A stretch of DNA of 64,000 nucleotides from contig NZ_CP025999.1 in the NCBI RefSeq assembly GCF_003086695.1, forward strand, positions 353,820 to 417,819. The letters are read 5' to 3'. The position numbers were made by a program, and so were the translations under genes. This document shows positions 51,299 through 59,899 of the stretch, in pieces. The stretch comes from Stenotrophomonas sp. SAU14A_NAIMI4_8. Its GTDB lineage: Bacteria; Pseudomonadota; Gammaproteobacteria; Xanthomonadales; Xanthomonadaceae. The notes below the pieces were generated by a model, which saw only the letters and a list, made by a program, of their open reading frames with translations, was not told where the DNA came from and made no database searches. Positions within the stretch are counted from its first letter, which is position 1; each line of letters begins with the position of its first letter.

Positions 51299-51768
51299 CC
51301 CAGACGTTTTCCCCGCAGCCGCTGCAGGTGAAGCTGCTCGACCCGCGCTTCGGCGACAGCTGGCCGTTGCCGGCCTACGCCACCGAAGCCAGCGCGGGCA
51401 TGGACCTGCGCGCGGCGCTGGAAACCGCATTGACCCTGCAGCCCGGCGATACCGCGCTGGTGCCCAGCGGCCTGGCCATCCATATCGCCGATCCCGGCCT
51501 GTGCGCGGTCATCCTGCCGCGCTCGGGCCTGGGCCACCGCCACGGTATCGTGCTGGGCAACGGCACCGGCCTGATCGATGCCGATTACCAGGGCCCGCTG
51601 CTGATCAGCGTCTGGAACCGCGGCCGCGAAGCCTTCACTATAGAACCGGGCGATCGCATCGCCCAGCTGGTCGTCGTTCCGATTGCCCGCGTCAGCCTGC
51701 AGGTGGTGGATACTTTCACCGACAGCGTGCGGGGAACGGGTGGATTCGGCCATACCGGGGTGCGTTGA
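51295..51768 (+). CDS. dut: Deoxyuridine triphosphatase
   Basis: 157 residues, trimeric-type dUTPase with all five motifs: [31 protein letters not shown] with the catalytic Asp, GDRIAQLVV, and the C-terminal [10 protein letters not shown] lid. It removes dUTP and supplies dUMP for dTMP synthesis. Second gene of the coaBC-dut-mutase operon. Confidence 0.96.
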   Translation: MTQTFSPQPLQVKLLDPRFGDSWPLPAYATEASAGMDLRAALETALTLQPGDTALVPSGLAIHIADPGLCAVILPRSGLGHRHGIVLGNGTGLIDADYQGPLLISVWNRGREAFTIEPGDRIAQLVVVPIARVSLQVVDTFTDSVRGTGGFGHTGVR

Positions 51769-51780
51769 CGGGGGAGATCA

Positions 51781-54123
51781 ATGAGCGGCAACGGGGAAGC
51801 GAAGCAGGCGAAGTCGTTGGGTCGGGGGGCACCGCTGCTGGGTGTGCTGCTGGTACTGCTGGCCGGGTGGTTCGGCTGGAGCGCGGTGCAGCAGTGGCGA
51901 CAGGCGGCCAACGGCGAGGCACTGGAAGCGGCCCGCGACCAGGCTGTGCAGGGGCTTCAGCAGGCCGCTGCCGGCCAGTTGCAGCAGTTGCAGAAGCATC
52001 TGCAGAGCGATCGCGTGCAGCAGGCGCTGCGCGCTGGCGATGCCGCCGCCGCGGCCCTGGCCATGCGTGAAAGCTGGACCGGGGTGGAGCAGGTGGACGT
52101 GCTGGATGCCGACCTTGCCGCCGCCTATGTCGACATGCCGGCGTTCGGTTACTCGCGGCTGGCCCTGCTGGAATCGGCGCTGGCCGACGGCAAGCCGGCC
52201 CTGCGCGTGGTGCGCGATGCGGGCGGCAACCGCCTGGGTCTGGCCGCCGCCGTCGAGCTGGGCAGCGCCGGCCCGGCCGTGGCCTATGTGCGCCAGCCAC
52301 TGCTGCGCCTGACCGCGCCGCTGGACCAGGTGCGTACCCCCGCCGACGGCTTCCTGGCCCTGCGCCAGGGCGGCCATGACATCGTGGCGCAGGGCGATGC
52401 CGGCCTGCGCGAGAGCGCCGAAGCACTGGCGCGCCCGGTGGCCGGTACCCCCCTGCGGTTGGCCGCAGCGGTACCCAACATCGAGGCCGGCCCACTGGGC
52501 CTGGGTGCGCTGGGCAGCGCCATCGTCGCGCTGCTGCTGTTGTTCATCGCCGTATTGCTGGTGGTCGGTCGCAACCGCCTGCCGAAGTCACTGCCGCTGC
52601 GCCGCACCGCCGCCAGCGAGGGCGACCAGGGCCCGACCCTGCGCGAGAGCCTGCAGATGTCCACCCCGCCGCCGTTGCTGGCCAGCGGCGATGAAGGTGA
52701 TGCCGTGGCGCCGCCGCCGGTCCCGCCGGTGGCGCTGGCCCCGGGCATCTTCCGCGCCTACGACATCCGTGGCGTGGTCGGCAGCGAACTGAACCCGAAG
52801 ACCGCGGCCCTGATCGGCCAGGCCATCGGTACCGTGGCGCTGGAACAGGGCCTGCGCGAGGTGGTGATCGGCCGGGATGGGCGCCTGTCCGGCCCGGAAC
52901 TGGCCGCCGCCCTGGCCGAGGGCCTGCGCCGCGCCGGCTGCTCGGTCATCGATATCGGCCTGGCCGCCACGCCGATGGTCTACTTCGCTGCCTTCCATCT
53001 GCGCACCGGCACCTGCGTGGCCGTGACGGGCAGCCACAACCCGCCCGAGTACAACGGCTTCAAGATCGTCATCGGCGGTGAAACCCTGTCCGGCGATGCG
53101 ATCACCGATCTCTACCTGCGCATCAGCGAAGGTCGCCTGCAGCAGGCCGCCACGCCGGGTGACTACCAGCAGCGCGAGGTGGCGGCCGACTACATCCAGC
53201 GCATCGCCGACGACGTGCAGCTGGACCGTCCGCTGAAGGTCGTCGCCGACGCCGGCAACGGCGTGGCCGGTGCGTTCGCCCCGCAATTGCTGGAAGCCAT
53301 CGGCGCCGAGGTCATTCCGCTGTACTGCGATGTCGATGGCACCTTCCCCAACCACCATCCCGATCCGAGCGAACCGGCCAACCTGGAAGACCTGGTGCAG
53401 ACGGTCAAGCGCTTCGGTGCCGACCTGGGCGTGGCCTTCGATGGCGATGGCGACCGCCTGGGCGTGGTCACCGGCGAAGGGCGCATCATCTACGCCGACC
53501 GCCTGCTGATGCTGTTTGCCGCCGATGTGCTGATGCGCAATCCCGGCGCGATGGTCATCTACGACGTGAAATGCACCGGCAAGCTGTCCGATCACGTGCT
53601 GCGCAATGGCGGCAGCCCGTTGATGTGGAAGACCGGGCATTCGCTGATGAAGGCCAAGATGCGCGAGACCGACGCCGAACTGGCCGGCGAGATGAGCGGC
53701 CACTTCTTCTTCAAGGAACGCTGGTTCGGTTTCGACGATGGCCTGTACGCCGCCGCGCGCCTGCTGGAAATCCTGGCCCAGCGCGAGGAAGCCCCGGACG
53801 AAGTGCTGGCCGAGCTGCCCGAAACCGTGGCCACGCCGGAACTGAAGGTGCCGGTGGCCGATGGCACGCCGCACGCGCTGGTGGCGATGCTGGTCGATGC
53901 GGCACAGTCGGCGGAGTCGCCCTACACGGGCGGGCGCCTGTCCACCATCGATGGCCTGCGCGTGGACTTCCCCGACGGCTGGGGCCTTGTACGTGCATCC
54001 AACACCACGCCGGTGCTGGTGCTGCGCTTTGAAGGCAACGATGAAGCCGCCCTGGAGCGCATCCAGGCGCTGTTCCGCAGCCAGCTGCAGACGGTACTGG
54101 GCGACACCCCGCTGGGGTTCTGA
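51781..54123 (+). CDS. Phosphomannomutase/phosphoglucomutase with membrane-anchored periplasmic N-terminal extension
   Basis: 780 residues. Residues about 321-780 are an AlgC/XanA-type mutase: catalytic Ser418 in TGSHNPPEYNG, metal loop D554-G-D-G-D558-R, sugar loop GEMSGHFFF, phosphate loop RASNTTPVLVLRFEG. It interconverts mannose- or glucose-6- and 1-phosphates for exopolysaccharide and LPS precursors. The first 320 residues are unusual: helix 16-38, a 200-residue Ala/Gln-rich predicted periplasmic domain, helix about 241-262, then a Pro-rich linker. That looks like a sensor module. The dut-algC order is conserved in pseudomonads. Confidence 0.9.
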   Translation: MSGNGEAKQAKSLGRGAPLLGVLLVLLAGWFGWSAVQQWRQAANGEALEAARDQAVQGLQQAAAGQLQQLQKHLQSDRVQQALRAGDAAAAALAMRESWTGVEQVDVLDADLAAAYVDMPAFGYSRLALLESALADGKPALRVVRDAGGNRLGLAAAVELGSAGPAVAYVRQPLLRLTAPLDQVRTPADGFLALRQGGHDIVAQGDAGLRESAEALARPVAGTPLRLAAAVPNIEAGPLGLGALGSAIVALLLLFIAVLLVVGRNRLPKSLPLRRTAASEGDQGPTLRESLQMSTPPPLLASGDEGDAVAPPPVPPVALAPGIFRAYDIRGVVGSELNPKTAALIGQAIGTVALEQGLREVVIGRDGRLSGPELAAALAEGLRRAGCSVIDIGLAATPMVYFAAFHLRTGTCVAVTGSHNPPEYNGFKIVIGGETLSGDAITDLYLRISEGRLQQAATPGDYQQREVAADYIQRIADDVQLDRPLKVVADAGNGVAGAFAPQLLEAIGAEVIPLYCDVDGTFPNHHPDPSEPANLEDLVQTVKRFGADLGVAFDGDGDRLGVVTGEGRIIYADRLLMLFAADVLMRNPGAMVIYDVKCTGKLSDHVLRNGGSPLMWKTGHSLMKAKMRETDAELAGEMSGHFFFKERWFGFDDGLYAAARLLEILAQREEAPDEVLAELPETVATPELKVPVADGTPHALVAMLVDAAQSAESPYTGGRLSTIDGLRVDFPDGWGLVRASNTTPVLVLRFEGNDEAALERIQALFRSQLQTVLGDTPLGF

Positions 54124-54143
54124 TCGCTCCTGCGGGCCGGCCC

Positions 54144-54194
54144 ATCCACGCATGGCGTGGATCTACCTGGTAGGTGCCGACCGTTGGTCGGCAC
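54144..54194. repeat. Two head-to-head SMAG units of different families
   Basis: 54144-54166 (ATCCACGC-ATG-GCGTGGAT ending CTAC) and 54170-54194 (GTAG then GTGCCGACC...GGTCGGCAC), three bases apart. They fill the gap between the convergent mutase and kdpE genes. Confidence 0.87.
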
Positions 54195-54197
54195 GCC

Positions 54198-54911
54198 TCA
54201 CCCCTTGAACCTCAGCCCCACGCCTGGTTCGGTGAACAGGTAACGCGAATCCAGCGCCGAATCGCCCAGCTTGTGCCGCAGCTTGCCCACCAGGATGCGC
54301 AGGTAGTGGGTGTCGTGCTGGTGCGTCGGGCCCCAGATCTCCTGCAGGATCTGCGGCTGGGTCACCACCCGCCCGGCGTTGCGCAGCAGCAGTGACAGCA
54401 GCGCGTACTCCTTGCGGGTCAAGGCCACTGGCTCGCCGTCCAGCGCCACTTCGCGGCGCACCAGGTCCACATGCAGGTGGCCATCGTCGAACACCGGCGG
54501 CGCGCCATCGCTGGGCACGCTGCGCGTGCGCAGCAGCGCCCGCACCCGCGCCATCAGTTCCTGGGTGCCGAACGGCTTGGTCACGTAGTCGTTGGCGCCG
54601 TTGTCCAGCGCCCGCACCTTCTCGGCCTCGCCGGCGCGCACGGTCAGCATGATCACCGGCACCTGGCTCCACTGCCGCAGCTGCTGCAGCACCTCGTGCC
54701 CCTCCATGTCCGGCAGGCCGATATCCAGGATCACCAGGTCCATGTCCTCGCTGGCCGCCAGTTGCAGGCCTTCCTCGCCGCTGGCGGCCTGCCGTACCTG
54801 GTAGCCCTGCGCACGCAGGCTGATGTCCAGGAAACGGCGGATCTGGGTTTCATCGTCGATCACCAGCACGCGTGCGGCCGGCACGCTGGCGTCAGTCGGC
54901 ATCGGGCTCAT
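54198..54911 (-). CDS. kdpE: Response regulator KdpE
   Basis: 237 residues from ATG 54911, or 234 from 54902. OmpR-type: receiver with VLVIDDETQ, phosphoacceptor Asp in LVILDIGLPDMEG, Thr in IMLTVRAG, Lys in DYVTKPFG; winged-helix output with LTRKEYALLSLLLRNAGRVV and HYLRILVGKLRHKLG, closest to KdpE. It would activate kdpFABC under K+ limitation. The start overlaps the end of kdpD by 11-20 bases. Confidence 0.9.
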   Translation of the reverse strand: MSPMPTDASVPAARVLVIDDETQIRRFLDISLRAQGYQVRQAASGEEGLQLAASEDMDLVILDIGLPDMEGHEVLQQLRQWSQVPVIMLTVRAGEAEKVRALDNGANDYVTKPFGTQELMARVRALLRTRSVPSDGAPPVFDDGHLHVDLVRREVALDGEPVALTRKEYALLSLLLRNAGRVVTQPQILQEIWGPTHQHDTHYLRILVGKLRHKLGDSALDSRYLFTEPGVGLRFKG

Positions 54912-57561
54912 CGTGGTCAGCAGGTTTCAGCAAGGGCAGGGTGATGCGGATCAGGGTACCGCGGCCGTCGCGCCCGGGCAGCGCCTGCACGCTGCCGCCG
55001 TGGGCGCCGATCATGCCCTGGCAGATGGCCAGGCCCAGGCCGGTGCCATGGCGGCCGCGGTCGCCGCGCTCCACGCTGTAGAACATGTCGAAGATGCGCG
55101 TGCGCTCGTCATCGGGAATGCCCGGGCCGGCGTCGATCACGTCGATCTGCAGCTGGCCGTCGGCCAACCGTGCCTGCACCTGCACGGCGGCGCCGGGGGG
55201 CGAGAACTTCGCCGCGTTCTCCATCACGTTGAACACGGCCTGTTCCACCAGCGCCGGGTGCACCCAGATCGGCGCCAGCGTTGCCGGAATGTCCAGCTCC
55301 AGGCGCACCTGCGGCTGGTAGCGCTGCAGGCGCCGTGCCGCCGAACCGATCAGCTCGTCCACGCCGATCCAGTCGCGGTTGATCTGCAGCCCGTCATGGC
55401 CCAGGCGGGTCATGTCCAGCAGGTTCTGGATGTAGCGGTCCAGCCGCTCGCCCTCCACCTGGATGGTGTCCAGCAGGGCCCGCCGGTCAGCGCCGTCCAT
55501 GGCATCGCCATAGCTGGCCAGGCTGTCGGCCGAGCCGATCATCGCCGCCAGCGGCGAGCGCAGGTCGTGCGATACCGAAGACAGCAGGGCGGAGCGCAGG
55601 CGTTCGGTCTCGTTGCTTACGTGGGCCTGTTCCAGCTCGGCCACCAGGCGCGTGCGCAGCACGGCCTGGGCGATGTCATCCACCATGGCTTCGGCCAGTT
55701 GCCGCTGCTCGGGCAACAGCCGGGCGTCGGGCAGGTACAGGCCGGCCACGCCAAGGGCACGGTCACCGCCATCCAGCAGTGGCAGGAACCACCACTGCGC
55801 ACCGGCCAGCGTATCGGTGAAGCGTCCACCGGGCTGGCCGTGGCGCTGCGCCCAGTCGGCCGCCGCCAGGTCGGTGTCGCCGGGCAGCGCGCGGCCGCCG
55901 GTGGCCGTGTCGGTGCCGATGCGCAGCCATGCCGGCACATCCAGGGCCTGCTGCAGGGCCTGGCGCCCGGCCTGCGCCACCTCGCCCGGCCCGGCCGCGC
56001 TGGCCAGCTGCCGGCCCAGCTGCTGGCGCGCGCGCGCATGGCGGTTGGCCGCGCGCAGGGCAATCACCTGCATGCGCAGCCGCGATGCCAGGCGCCCGGC
56101 CACCAGCGCTGCGGCCAGGAACAGGAAGACGGTGATCACCCCTTGCCGCGCGCTGATGGCGAAGGTGAAGCGCGGCGCGATGAACAGGAAGTTGTAGGCC
56201 AGGAAGCACAGGATCGCGGCCATCGCGGCCACGCTGGCGCGGGTACGTGCGGCCACCAGCACCACCGCCACGATGAACACCATCGACAGGTCGGCCATGC
56301 CCACCCAGCGTTCGCCCAGCCACGCCACCGCGCAGGCCAGCGCGGTGGCAACCAGCGCCTGCACCGGCTCGTAGCTGATGCCGCGCATCGGCGGCAGCAG
56401 GCCTTCGCGGCGCGAACGGGCGCGGGCCTGCGGCGTGCTGATGATGGTGATCTCGTAATGCGCCCCGCGCTGGATCAGCTGCTGGGTCAGGGTGCGGTTG
56501 AACATGCGGGCCAACGGACGTTCGCGGGTACGGCCCAGCACCAGCGTCGAAATGCCATTGTGCGCGGCATGGTCCAGCAGGGCATCGGCAATGCTGGACC
56601 CGTGCAGCAGCTCGGCCTCGCCACCCAGGCGCCGTGCCAGCGCGAATGCCGCATCGATCTCGCGGCGGGTGGCATCGTCCTGGCGCCGGCCCTGCACGGT
56701 CACCACCGTCCACGGTGCGTCGCGGCGTTCGGCAATGCGCCGCGCCACCCGCACCAGGTATTCGCTCTGGCCACCGCCATCAATGGCCACCAGTACGCCG
56801 CGGCGCAACGGCAGGTTCGCCTCGCCACGCGCGGCCCGGGTCTCGCGCAGGCTGCTGTCCACGCGATCGGCCGCTTCCTGCATGGCCAGTTCGCGCAGCG
56901 CGGTCAGGTTGGCCGGTGAAAAGAACGCCTGCAGGGCCTGCGCGGCCTGCTCGGGAACGTACACCTTGCCCTGCTGCAGGCGCGCGATCAGTTCGCGCGG
57001 CGGCAGGTCCACCAGCACGATGTCGTGCAGGCGGTCCAGCACCACGTCGGGCACGGTCTCGCTCACCCGCACGCCGGTGATCCGCATCACCACATCGTTC
57101 AGGCTTTCCAGGTGCTGGATGTTCACCGTGGTCCAGACGTCGATGCCGGCATCCAGCAGTTCCATCACATCCTGCCAGCGCCGTTCGTGGCGGCTGCCGG
57201 GCACGTTGCGGTGGGCCAGTTCATCCACCAGCGCCAGCGCCGGCCGGCGTGCCAGCAGCGCATCCAGGTCCATCTCGTGCAAGGCGTGGCCGCGGTAGTC
57301 CACGTCCTTCAGCGGCAGCTGCGGCAGGCCGTCCAGCAGGGCCTGGGTTTCGGCGCGGCCGTGGGTTTCCACCAGCCCCACCACCAGGTCCACGCCACGG
57401 CGGCGCTGTTCCTGTGCACGGGCCAGCATGGCGTAGGTCTTGCCCACGCCCGGCGCTGCGCCGAGGAAAACGGTCAGCTTCCCGCCGGCTTCGCGCTGCA
57501 GGCCGTGCACCAGCGCATCGGCCTGGCGGGTACGCGCATCAGGGGTTCGGGCCGCTGTCAT
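54892..57561 (-). CDS. kdpD: Sensor histidine kinase KdpD
   Basis: 889 residues from ATG 57561; ATG 57606 adds 15 Pro/Ala-rich residues. Full domain order: KdpD N-terminal domain with Walker A GAAPGVGKT (34-42), universal-stress-like domain, four helices of DUF4118 (ACAVAWLGERWVGMADLSMV onward), GAF-like domain, HisKA with H665 (SSVSHDLRSPLAA), and ATPase boxes (NVMENAAKFSP; DAGPGIPD; GTGLGLAICQG). Senses K+ supply, turgor or c-di-AMP. Unusually, no kdpFABC genes precede it; a coiled-coil protein gene does. Confidence 0.93.
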   Translation of the reverse strand: MTAARTPDARTRQADALVHGLQREAGGKLTVFLGAAPGVGKTYAMLARAQEQRRRGVDLVVGLVETHGRAETQALLDGLPQLPLKDVDYRGHALHEMDLDALLARRPALALVDELAHRNVPGSRHERRWQDVMELLDAGIDVWTTVNIQHLESLNDVVMRITGVRVSETVPDVVLDRLHDIVLVDLPPRELIARLQQGKVYVPEQAAQALQAFFSPANLTALRELAMQEAADRVDSSLRETRAARGEANLPLRRGVLVAIDGGGQSEYLVRVARRIAERRDAPWTVVTVQGRRQDDATRREIDAAFALARRLGGEAELLHGSSIADALLDHAAHNGISTLVLGRTRERPLARMFNRTLTQQLIQRGAHYEITIISTPQARARSRREGLLPPMRGISYEPVQALVATALACAVAWLGERWVGMADLSMVFIVAVVLVAARTRASVAAMAAILCFLAYNFLFIAPRFTFAISARQGVITVFLFLAAALVAGRLASRLRMQVIALRAANRHARARQQLGRQLASAAGPGEVAQAGRQALQQALDVPAWLRIGTDTATGGRALPGDTDLAAADWAQRHGQPGGRFTDTLAGAQWWFLPLLDGGDRALGVAGLYLPDARLLPEQRQLAEAMVDDIAQAVLRTRLVAELEQAHVSNETERLRSALLSSVSHDLRSPLAAMIGSADSLASYGDAMDGADRRALLDTIQVEGERLDRYIQNLLDMTRLGHDGLQINRDWIGVDELIGSAARRLQRYQPQVRLELDIPATLAPIWVHPALVEQAVFNVMENAAKFSPPGAAVQVQARLADGQLQIDVIDAGPGIPDDERTRIFDMFYSVERGDRGRHGTGLGLAICQGMIGAHGGSVQALPGRDGRGTLIRITLPLLKPADHDEPDAD

Positions 57562-57611
57562 GGTCACCGGTGGGCGCGGGGCCGCTGGGGCCGCTGGGGC
57601 CGCCACGCGCT

Positions 57612-58259
57612 TCAGCCTGCGGGCGCCAGCCCTTTCAGTTCACGGTAGCGCTGCAGGGTGGTTTCGATCTCGGCCTTCAGTGCCACCTGCTGCTGCTCGA
57701 AACTGGCCTGCAGGCGCTGCTGCGAGCGCAGCTGCGCATGCCGCTGGCGGATCAGGTCGGCCTGTTTGTCAGCCACCGCGGCGCCGGCCAGTTCGCGATC
57801 ACCGGCCGCGCCCAACAGCGCCACCAGCGAATCACGCAGGCTGGCCACGTTGTAGCGGGCGGTCTTCAGGTTGTTGTCCAGCACTTCCTGGCGTTCGCTG
57901 AACACGCGCCGCAGCGCGTCTTCGTCGGAATAGGTCACCAGCATGGCCTGCTCGGTGCGTTGGCGGGTCAGCTCGGCCATCTTGTCCAGCTGGGTCTGCG
58001 CCGCCGCCGTGGAAGCGGCGGCACGTTCCTCATCGTTCAACGCGCGCTCGACCTGGGCATTGCGCAGGCCGCTGTTCACGTTGAATTCCTCGCGCGCGTT
58101 GTTCACCGCGTCGGCCGGCAGCGCATCGCTGCAGATCCGTTCCTTGCCCTGGTTCCAGCAGTACAGCTTCTTTTCCGCCTTGCCGCTGGACTGCGCCAGG
58201 GCGGTGGCCGGAACCGCCAGCAGCAGGCTGGCGGCAACAATGGCAGGAACTCGGAACAT
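57612..58259 (-). CDS. Periplasmic coiled-coil protein, possibly DUF4124
   Basis: 215 residues. Signal peptide (PAIVAASLLLAVPATALAQ), then KKLYCWNQGKERICSDALP, which resembles the DUF4124 pattern (Y-W-D-x-G-x-x-x-x-S-D). The rest is predicted coiled coil, with long runs of Arg, Gln, Glu and Ala (LIRQRHAQLRSQQRLQASFE). Two Cys near the start may form a disulfide. Function unknown. It lies 16 bases after pyrE on the same strand and about 50 before kdpD, so the three may share a transcript. Confidence 0.7.
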   Translation of the reverse strand: MFRVPAIVAASLLLAVPATALAQSSGKAEKKLYCWNQGKERICSDALPADAVNNAREEFNVNSGLRNAQVERALNDEERAAASTAAAQTQLDKMAELTRQRTEQAMLVTYSDEDALRRVFSERQEVLDNNLKTARYNVASLRDSLVALLGAAGDRELAGAAVADKQADLIRQRHAQLRSQQRLQASFEQQQVALKAEIETTLQRYRELKGLAPAG

Positions 58260-58275
58260 GCGACCTTCCCCTGGG

Positions 58276-58935
58276 TCAGCGTGCGGAGCGGACGCCGTAC
58301 TGGGCCCGATAGGCTTCCAGCGGCTGCCGGTAGCCCACAAGTTCCGGGTTTCCGGAGGCGAAATCAAGCAGATCGGCCAGGGTGGCCACGGCGATCACCG
58401 GAATGCCGGCTTCTTCGGCCACGGCCTGTGCGGCCGAACGGTGGTCGCTTTCCGAGGCGATCTCCTGGCGGTCCAGGGCCACCACGATGCCGGCCGGGGT
58501 GCCACCGGCGGCGCGGATGATGGCCATGGCTTCGCGGATCGCGGTGCCGGCGGTAATCACATCGTCCACGATCAGCACGCGCTTGCCGGTCAGGTCGGCG
58601 CCGATCAGCTGGCCGCCTTCACCGTGGTCCTTCACTTCCTTGCGGTTGAACGACAGCGGCAGGTCGCGGCCGCGCTGGGCCAGTTCGCAGGCCATCGCGG
58701 TGGCCAGCGGAATGCCCTTGTAGGCCGGGCCGAAGACCACGTCGTACTTGATCCCGCTGGCGTCGATGGCATCGGCGTAGCAGGCGCCCAGCTGGGCCAG
58801 CAGCGAACCGGAATCGAACCGGCCGGCATTGAAGAAATAGGGGCTCAGGCGGCCGGACTTCAGGGTGAACTGGCCGAAGCGCAGGGCGTCGGCGGTCAGG
58901 GCCAGCTGCAGGAAACGGTGGCGATGGTCGCTCAT
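58276..58935 (-). CDS. pyrE: Orotate phosphoribosyltransferase
   Basis: 219 residues from ATG 58935; in-frame ATGs just upstream (MNRVL) are less likely. PRPP site VLIVDDVITAGTAIRE, and catalytic loop Lys/Asp in NRKEVKDHGEGG. SPYFFNAGRFDSG is typical. It makes OMP from orotate and PRPP in pyrimidine synthesis. Divergent from xthA across 163 bases, the same pair order as in Pseudomonas (pyrE near exonuclease III). Confidence 0.95.
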   Translation of the reverse strand: MSDHRHRFLQLALTADALRFGQFTLKSGRLSPYFFNAGRFDSGSLLAQLGACYADAIDASGIKYDVVFGPAYKGIPLATAMACELAQRGRDLPLSFNRKEVKDHGEGGQLIGADLTGKRVLIVDDVITAGTAIREAMAIIRAAGGTPAGIVVALDRQEIASESDHRSAAQAVAEEAGIPVIAVATLADLLDFASGNPELVGYRQPLEAYRAQYGVRSAR

Positions 58936-59098
58936 CAAAACTCTGTTCATCATCATTTGGAGCATAAATCCTAATCCAGCTGGGCCCTTCGCGCTCGTCC
59001 GGCCCGCCGTGAAGGCCCGCCCGGGGGGCGCCGGCGGACTGCGCAGCCCCATGGCCAACCGGTATGCTTGCCCGGTTTCCCGCCGTAGGTTCTTCTGC

Positions 59099-59899
59099 AT
59101 GCGCATCATCAGCTTCAACGCCAATGGCATCCGCTCGGCCGCCACCAAGGGCTTCCTCGACTGGTTCCGTGCCCAGGACGCCGACGTTCTGTGCATCCAG
59201 GAAACCAAGGCGCAGGAAGACCAGCTGACCGACCCGATGTTCCGCCCCGATGGCCACCACTGCTTCTACCGCGATGCCATCACCAAGAAGGGCTACAGCG
59301 GCGTGGCCATCTACAGCAAGCGCGAGCCCGACCAGGTCATCACCTCGCTGGGCTGGGCTCCGTTCGACGATGAAGGCCGCTACATCGAGGCGCGCTTCGG
59401 CAATCTCAGCGTGGTCTCCTTCTATATTCCCTCCGGCAGCTCGGGCGACCTGCGCCAGGGCTTCAAGTTCGAAGTGATGGAGTGGCTGCGGCCGATCCTG
59501 GAAGAGTGGGCGCGCAGTGGCCGCGACTACGTGTTGTGTGGCGACTGGAACATCGTCCGTTCGGCGCTGGACATCAAGAACTGGAAATCCAACCAGAAGA
59601 ATTCCGGCTGCCTGCCCGAGGAGCGCGACTGGCTGAATGCCCTGTGCGCCGACCATGGTCAGGCCACCGATGTCGCTTCCGGCCGCGGCTGGGCCGACGC
59701 CTACCGCCTGCTCAACCCCACCGGCGAGGATTACACCTGGTGGAGCAACCGCGGCGCGGCCCGCGCCAACAACGTCGGTTGGCGCATCGATTACCAGTTC
59801 ATCACCCCGGGCCTGCGTGACCGCCTGCGCAGCTGCTCGATCTACCGCGACGAGCGCTTCTCCGACCACGCCCCGTTCACCGTGGACTACGACCTGTGA
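59099..59899 (+). CDS. xthA: Exodeoxyribonuclease III family AP endonuclease
   Basis: 266 residues from ATG 59099. All active-site motifs: SFNANGIRSA (Asn), CIQETKAQ (catalytic Glu), GDWNIVRSALDIKN (Asp, Asn), RIDYQFITPGL, and FSDHAPFTVDYDL (Asp-His). It cuts 5' of abasic sites and trims 3' blocks in base-excision repair. The RSALDIKNW stretch fits the subgroup also called CrC-like in pseudomonads, so a non-repair role is possible. Overlaps ampG by GTGA. Confidence 0.92.
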   Translation: MRIISFNANGIRSAATKGFLDWFRAQDADVLCIQETKAQEDQLTDPMFRPDGHHCFYRDAITKKGYSGVAIYSKREPDQVITSLGWAPFDDEGRYIEARFGNLSVVSFYIPSGSSGDLRQGFKFEVMEWLRPILEEWARSGRDYVLCGDWNIVRSALDIKNWKSNQKNSGCLPEERDWLNALCADHGQATDVASGRGWADAYRLLNPTGEDYTWWSNRGAARANNVGWRIDYQFITPGLRDRLRSCSIYRDERFSDHAPFTVDYDL

